9,609 bases of DNA, taken from NCBI GenBank assembly GCA_900550825.1, contig URTZ01000066.1:1-9609 (forward strand). Direction: 5' to 3'. Below, one piece after another: positions 5,854-9,609 of this stretch. Both the position numbers and the translations under genes were made by a program. Each line of letters opens with the position of its first letter. The stretch's first letter is position 1. This stretch comes from an uncultured Collinsella sp. (GTDB lineage Bacteria; Actinomycetota; Coriobacteriia; Coriobacteriales; Coriobacteriaceae). The notes under the pieces were generated by a model. It was not told the DNA's origin and did not search any database. It worked only from the letters and a program-made list of their open reading frames with translations.

Positions 5854-6925
5854 GTATATCAGACCCATTTCCGATAAAGGTAGTCTCGAATTTAGTCTCG
5901 ACAATCAAGTCGGCTGCCAGTTTAGGAGCCAGCTTTGCAAGACAGGTCTGTGCCTCTTTCGAGAGGGCGATGTCTTCGCAAATCTCGCATTGAGAGAGGT
6001 AGCTTGAGCGCCCAAATGAAGAAAGGCCTCCGCTCGTGCGCAAGTGCTTCAGCAGTCCTCCTGGTCCTATGTATTGTATGTAATTAAGTAGGAGCAGCTG
6101 CAGTTCATTAATGTCATCCGTCAGATTGATTTTGCCAAGATCGAAAAGCCAAGTTCCCTCTGCATTTATTCCGCAGCAGGGTGAAAGATGGCAGTTTGGG
6201 GAAATAACGAAGTCTTGGCCGCAGTCGGAACAGTGTGACGCTAAGAGACGTGCCTGCGGTCGCGCATTTTGGTTGAGACTGAGATTTCGTGCGCGCCCAA
6301 TTCGCGTGATGCCTGAATCCGTGATGAAGCGGGCTGGCGCGCGGGGAGTCTGGGTATTATCGTCGAACTGATGCAGGAGTGGAATGTCTTCATTAAGGTA
6401 CTTGCACAGGTATGCCGGGCTGATTGTACTGTTGTTATCTCTGCAGACCGCAATGCCGAGAGTTTGAAAGCCCATTGTTTTTGCTGAGTTCCAAAGGTTG
6501 CGCACATTCTCGAGGGGTATATATTCCGCATGAAAGTCGTCGCAGCTGATATTGATTTCGTCAAGGCCACATGACTTCAATTCGTTGAGGAGCGTTTCTG
6601 CGTCTCTTTCGCTTTTCGCCCACCACGCATTCGTTACAATTCGAGTAAAGAGTCCTAAAGAATTCGCATATGCGATGGCCTCGAGAAGGTCATCGCCAAG
6701 AAGGGTGCATTCTCCGCCCGTAAACACAACAACACCACTTCCGACGCATACTTCGGCGAAGCTATCGATGAATTGCTGCATTTGGGGAAGAGTAAGCCTG
6801 TCACTGTTGTTCGGAGTGCAGCTCATCAGACAATGATCACACACAGCGCCACATCTATATGTTGTTATAAATGTCAGCATTCGAGGTCTGCGGAACAGCA
6901 CGTGCTGCGAGCTTTCGGAAATCAT
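5846..6925 (-). CDS. Radical SAM enzyme with C-terminal cysteine clusters (RiPP maturase candidate)
   Basis: A 359-residue enzyme. The radical-SAM triad is C25-x3-C29-x2-C32 (TYRCGAVCDHC), with an extra C36. FTGGECTL at 68-75 is the SAM-binding GGE motif, and INISCDDFHAEY at 125-136 is a conserved strand. C-terminal cysteines C232, C235, C245, C250 and C251, then C313 and C316, resemble a SPASM/twitch-type auxiliary iron-sulfur domain common in peptide-modifying enzymes. The ATG at 6925 overlaps the precursor stop as ATGA, indicating translational coupling. By context it should act on the precursor. Epimerisation to D-residues is the leading guess because of the i,i+6 Asn pattern. Thioether, C-C crosslink or other radical chemistry remains possible; the precursor contains no Cys, which argues against thioethers. 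Confidence 0.9.
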   Translation of the reverse strand: MISESSQHVLFRRPRMLTFITTYRCGAVCDHCLMSCTPNNSDRLTLPQMQQFIDSFAEVCVGSGVVVFTGGECTLLGDDLLEAIAYANSLGLFTRIVTNAWWAKSERDAETLLNELKSCGLDEINISCDDFHAEYIPLENVRNLWNSAKTMGFQTLGIAVCRDNNSTISPAYLCKYLNEDIPLLHQFDDNTQTPRAPARFITDSGITRIGRARNLSLNQNARPQARLLASHCSDCGQDFVISPNCHLSPCCGINAEGTWLFDLGKINLTDDINELQLLLLNYIQYIGPGGLLKHLRTSGGLSSFGRSSYLSQCEICEDIALSKEAQTCLAKLAPKLAADLIVETKFETTFIGNGSDIHD

Positions 6926-7647
6926 GCCGCGAGCAAACGGGCGTCGGTGATTACCAAGGTGCCTTCGTTCTCGGAGTAAGTAACTTCGAATTCGACGGAG
7001 CGATAAGACCCGCGGGCGACCCCATTGGAAGCCCCTTCGGGGTTGATGGTATTGGAGCTGGAATTCTTGATTGCTGTTTTAAGCACGGCTGCTTGCCTCG
7101 CCGCACTCAAGCCCTCTTGATCAAATTTCCTGAAAACAGAAGTTTGTTTGTACGATTCCGATAGTTCAACAACATCAGGTTTGTTCATAAAAATAGCTGA
7201 TCCATAGCCCATTGTGTTGACGTCGTACTTAAGGTTGGCGTTGTTTTGAGCATTCGCGTTTGCGTTTGCCATTGCGTTTGCGTTCAGAATGATGTTTGCG
7301 TTCGTTACTGCGTTTGCATTAAGTACAACGTTTACGAGAGGTATCGTTTGCGGATCAGCTTCGGTGTCCTCGTCATAATATGCAAGTTGGATACGACGAT
7401 ATACTGCGCGTGCAACGGGGACACGCGCCTCCTTTTCGGTTGACTCCACCAGTTCGTACAGAGAGACTTTTCGATTTCCCGCTTTGATTTGGAGGTCTGT
7501 AATTCCATATTTCTGGAATACGGCACGAGGCTGAGCTTCGAAATCGCGTCTTGCGTCGGTAGATTGTTCCGCGTCCGCGACCAGTTTTTCAAGGATGCTA
7601 AGCTGGGACTGTATTGAGAGTTCGTTTAGGTGGTTCACATTGTCCAT
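6922..7647 (-). CDS. Asn-rich RiPP precursor candidate with leader-like N-terminus and hexad-repeat core
   Basis: A 241-residue protein without Cys. Residues about 20-57, including STDARRDFEAQPRAVFQKYG, resemble nitrile-hydratase-like (proteusin) leader peptides in the pattern 'D-x-x-F-x-x-x-P-x-x-x-x-x-x-x-G'. Residues 106-138 are 13/33 Asn, arranged in hexads N-x-x-x-N-A such as NVVLNA and NAVTNA. Asn occupies 106, 112, 118, 124, 130 and 136, and also 110, 116, 122 and 128 (134 is Gln). Residues 139-241 form a normal-composition tail with a Ser/Asn-rich linker (194-203) and a beta-like end, YRSVEFEVTYS. GGAGGT at 7655-7660 lies 7 bases before the ATG at 7647, which rules out the TTG at 7662. 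It is first in the operon. The precursor role is inferred from repeat plus neighbours; a structural Asn-ladder protein is the alternative. Confidence 0.75.
   Translation of the reverse strand: MDNVNHLNELSIQSQLSILEKLVADAEQSTDARRDFEAQPRAVFQKYGITDLQIKAGNRKVSLYELVESTEKEARVPVARAVYRRIQLAYYDEDTEADPQTIPLVNVVLNANAVTNANIILNANAMANANANAQNNANLKYDVNTMGYGSAIFMNKPDVVELSESYKQTSVFRKFDQEGLSAARQAAVLKTAIKNSSSNTINPEGASNGVARGSYRSVEFEVTYSENEGTLVITDARLLAA
7234..7332 (-). repeat. In-gene hexad-codon (18-base) repeat encoding the Asn ladder
   Basis: Codons for residues 106-138 of the precursor repeat with an 18-base period, visible on the + strand as recurring GCGTTTGCGTT-like units. Third-position and synonymous differences between units suggest the amino-acid pattern is selected rather than produced by very recent slippage, although the best-matching units near 7245-7285 could still expand or shrink. 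Confidence 0.7.
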
Positions 7648-7662
7648 AGCGGTGACCTCCAA

Positions 7663-7818
7663 TGTTGAATAGCTGTCTTGAAAGACTACGTCATGCTAGT
7701 GTCGGTATCGATTTGATACTACGAACAAATTAGAACTAAATGGATATAGTTTCCATACTAATCAAAACAAATTTGCATTCAACTTTTTATTTATACTTGA
7801 TTTAAGGCGGAGTGGAAT
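7663..7818. promoter_or_regulatory. Divergent AT-rich promoter region between the RiPP operon and the SdpI-like gene
   Basis: This is the only sizeable gap in the island and must hold start signals for both directions. For the minus strand, TTGTTT and TATATC about 16 bases apart (about 7743-7770) are a candidate promoter. For the plus strand, TATACT at 7792-7797 is a good -10 box but lacks a clear -35. Inverted repeats GTATC-gattt-GATAC (7705-7719) and ATGGA-N7-TCCAT (7740-7756) are candidate operators. All were read by eye. Confidence 0.45.
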
Positions 7819-8472
7819 GTGAGCGCGCAAGGAGATGCGGAATCGATGAGAGCCTCAAAAAAAATTACTGCAGTGTTATCATCTTTCATCCTCTCTATTC
7901 TTCCATTTCTGATTCTATGGGCGGCTTGGTCAGTCCTCCCTGATACAATTCCCGCTCATTGGAGTGGGGGCGTGGTTGATCGATGGGGTAATAAGCTTGA
8001 ATTGCTGGTTGTTCCGCTGTTTTCTCTGATTGGTTCTATTGCAATTTCTGTGTACCTTATTGTTTCCACGCGGCGAAGAGAGTTCGCGGATTTCTCTGTT
8101 CGAATGCGACGGGACTTTGTTGCGTGCTATATTTCCAGTCTTCTTTTATCGACAACCTGCTCAGTGATAATTGCCGTTTGGGTTCAGTTGATTCTTACGC
8201 AAAGCACTGCGGTTGATGGGGGGCTTGGACTATCGATCCTGTATTCCCTTCCCGGGCTATATGTGATCTTGTGCGCTTTGCCGCCTTTTTATGCGAGCGG
8301 CGAGAGCAAAAAGGCAGAGCGCCTGATAACAGTTCTTATTGGCTGCGCGGAGATTGTTCTTTGTGGAATAGTGCTTGAAGGTTCGGCTGCCTCTTATGCG
8401 ATGATTGGACTGATGATTCTGTTCTGTGCGTTTGAGATTGTGTCACAGGTGAGGGATAGCCGGTCCTTATGA
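7819..8472 (+). CDS. SdpI/DUF1648-like membrane protein, candidate immunity factor
   Basis: A 217-residue integral membrane protein with about six helices (roughly 17-40, 60-83, 99-126, 136-157, 168-186 and 191-209). The extracytoplasmic-type loop LPDTIPAHWSGGVVDRWGNK at 40-59 matches the DUF1648 signature (P-x-x-IP-x-H-W/F...G...D-W-x-x-K). DUF1648 occurs in the SdpI family; Bacillus SdpI gives immunity to the SdpC killing peptide and signals through SdpR. Divergent placement, 171 bases from the peptide precursor, makes self-protection a sensible inference. The GTG at 7819 has GGCGGAG six bases upstream; an ATG at 7846 with AAGGAG is an alternative that removes nine residues. No sdpR-like regulator is present in the window. 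Confidence 0.75.
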   Translation: MSAQGDAESMRASKKITAVLSSFILSILPFLILWAAWSVLPDTIPAHWSGGVVDRWGNKLELLVVPLFSLIGSIAISVYLIVSTRRREFADFSVRMRRDFVACYISSLLLSTTCSVIIAVWVQLILTQSTAVDGGLGLSILYSLPGLYVILCALPPFYASGESKKAERLITVLIGCAEIVLCGIVLEGSAASYAMIGLMILFCAFEIVSQVRDSRSL

Positions 8473-8972
8473 GTTGAATTACGCGCGTGCGGATATAAAG
8501 GGTGGCATGTTAAGCTGGTCGTTTTCTCGTTCTGGGACATTTGCAGTAGGATGAGTGGGACTAGGCGCGCTGCGGTGTGATGGTGAAGGTTGAGACTTGT
8601 ATCGCTGCTAATCCGCTGATGCACATTTTGCTATTGGGCTTGAAGGTGGGACCGGCAGGCCTTTGTTTGGGTTGTTCTGGTCGTCCAACGCGTGTTGCAC
8701 GGCTTTATATTGTTACGCTCGTTCGGCGCTCCGTTGGAGCATTTCCGGGTTTGTCGGCATCATGACTTGGCCAAGTGACACGCTTGCCGGGACGGTTGTA
8801 ACGCCGCGCCGGTTCCGTGTGCTCCTTTGTTGTTGGCCTGTCCAGCCGGGGGCGGATTCGGCCTCATGTTGTGGCGCACGGCCTTCAGGGGCTTCCCCTG
8901 GCGAGTTATGTTCGTCCGTATGGGTAAGGGTCGGGTTGAGCTGACAATCCCGTGTCGGAAGGGGCTTGCACC
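8473..8972. other. Gene-poor stretch with no supported feature
   Basis: About 500 bases without a convincing gene. Several frames stay open on both strands, but none has a clear ribosome-binding site, a recognisable domain or coding-like composition. ACTTGGCCAAGT at 8765-8776 is a perfect 12-base palindrome that could be a binding site. Composition rises toward high GC, suggesting the edge of the island or a degraded older gene. Confidence 0.4.
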
Positions 8973-9305
8973 GTGCGCGCGATGACAGAGATTGAGTGGC
9001 TGGACGGCCGTGTGACGAAGGTGCCGGAGCTCGCCCTGGGCGATGCGTTCGGCGAGAGCGTCCAGGCGGAGCTCGATTTCGGGTTCGACGATGTGTTGGA
9101 GGGCCTTTGGGTCGAGGTGCGCCATCATGAGCCGGATGAGGACTCGGACGGCGACCCGCGCGGGAGGGGCTGCGCACTGTACGCGGACTGCCGGTACAGC
9201 CTGGTCGAACCGTCGGACCTCGACCGTGTCTTCTGCATCCTTTACGAGGGGCAGCCGAGGGTCTGCCGCGCCGCGGGGGAGCTAGGGCCCCCGCGGCGGC
9301 GGTGA
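8973..9305 (+). CDS. Small acidic protein of unknown function
   Basis: I do not recognise this protein. From the GTG at 8973 (GGAAGGGG at 8957-8964, 8 bases upstream) it has 110 residues; an ATG at 8982 would give 107. The sequence is acidic in the middle (HHEPDEDSDGDP near residues 58-69), has no membrane helix or signal peptide, and ends in a basic PPRRR tail. The opening TEIEWLDGRVTKVPEL looks like two short beta strands. Codons are strongly GC-ending. A 122-residue antisense frame (9128-8760) overlaps it and cannot be excluded, but it has odd composition and no ribosome-binding site. The end coincides with an 11-bp hairpin, so the last ~15 residues may not be native coding sequence. Confidence 0.45.
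   Translation: MRAMTEIEWLDGRVTKVPELALGDAFGESVQAELDFGFDDVLEGLWVEVRHHEPDEDSDGDPRGRGCALYADCRYSLVEPSDLDRVFCILYEGQPRVCRAAGELGPPRRR
9269..9298. terminator. 11-bp perfect GC hairpin at the end of the small ORF
   Basis: CGCCGCGGGGG (9269-9279) and CCCCCGCGGCG (9288-9298) pair perfectly around an 8-base loop. It lies inside the last codons of the 8973-9305 ORF, and no T-run follows on either strand, so intrinsic termination is uncertain. An mRNA-end stabiliser or protein-binding site is also possible. Confidence 0.4.
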
Positions 9306-9609
9306 ACGCGGCCGCTGCGTGGGAATTTGGGATGGGGGCGGGTTCCGAAACGCCTGCGGAGGGGAGAACCCCGTTGGGCGGGGACTATTCGTGATGCTTG
9401 ATATCGCATTGCAGTATGGAAGCACGGATCATCTTCGCGATGGTCCGACCGGTTGATGGGCTAGGACGCGCATTCAGCAGGGAAGGGGATGGCTTTTAAT
9501 GCCGCTTTTGGCTTATGCGTGCCGCGCTCCGCGTATGGCCATCCTGCGGTGCTAAAGCATTCTTGAAGTCTGTTAAGTGAATTCGTTTTAATCGCGCACG
9601 TGGCCGTTT
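9306..9609. other. Terminal stretch with no recognisable gene
   Basis: About 300 bases with no open frame longer than about 20 codons that has a ribosome-binding site. A short hairpin, CCCCG-ttggg-CGGGG (9369-9383), is the only structure noted. An upstream region of a gene beyond the window is possible. Confidence 0.4.

Noticed and set aside
7234..7332. The GCGTTT-like repeats as a CRISPR or non-coding minisatellite
   Set aside because: They lie in frame in a gene with a strong ribosome-binding site, the 18-base period matches codon hexads, and there are no unique spacers.
8713..9177. Minus-strand frames (154 and 122 codons) covering 8713-9177
   Set aside because: Pro/Arg/His-rich composition, no ribosome-binding site and overlap with the more coding-like + ORF. 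Kept only as an alternative in that entry.

Overview
This window looks like metagenome-derived gut bacterial DNA made of blocks with different ancestry. Positions 1 to about 2070-2155 resemble a Faecalibacterium/Oscillospiraceae genome: an FCD-type GntR regulator, a dispersed GC-rich palindromic repeat of the kind common in those genomes, a leader rich in A and T, and a FucO-like iron alcohol dehydrogenase with CCC-only proline codons. From there to about 4097 the DNA resembles a high-GC Coriobacteriia genome (Collinsella-like): the C-terminal half of glycyl-tRNA synthetase beta, then a PEP synthase/PPDK regulatory protein. The two blocks meet inside one open frame (1232-3184), so the 'protein' starts as FucO and ends as GlyS. 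An assembly or recombination chimera is far more likely than a working fusion. Taxon names rest on recalled resemblance, not on a search.

From 4097 to 4317 lies a short high-GC segment with no recognised gene. At about 4318 it abuts the first 42 codons of a minus-strand ABC exporter gene, which is cut off there.

The most interesting part is the lower-GC island at about 4318-8472. Three tightly overlapping minus-strand genes form one operon, in transcription order: a 241-residue Asn-rich peptide precursor (7647-6922), a radical SAM enzyme (6925-5846) and a class I methyltransferase with an NPPL motif (5853-4711). The precursor has an N-terminal region resembling nitrile-hydratase-like (proteusin) leaders and then a hexad repeat, N-x-x-x-N-A. 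Asn falls at residues 106, 112, 118, 124, 130 and 136, and at 110, 116, 122 and 128. An i,i+6 Asn ladder, a radical SAM enzyme (epimerase candidate) and a candidate side-chain N-methyltransferase are the features that build the beta-helical pore peptides polytheonamide and aeronamide. I therefore propose a new RiPP cluster of polytheonamide-like logic. Its unusual point is about 100 residues of extra sequence after the repeat. The truncated ABC gene downstream of the operon may be its exporter. A divergent SdpI/DUF1648-like six-helix membrane protein (7819-8472) may be its immunity protein.

From 8473 to the end the DNA is high-GC again. It has one plausible small acidic ORF (8973-9305) of unknown function that ends in an 11-bp perfect hairpin, and no other convincing gene.
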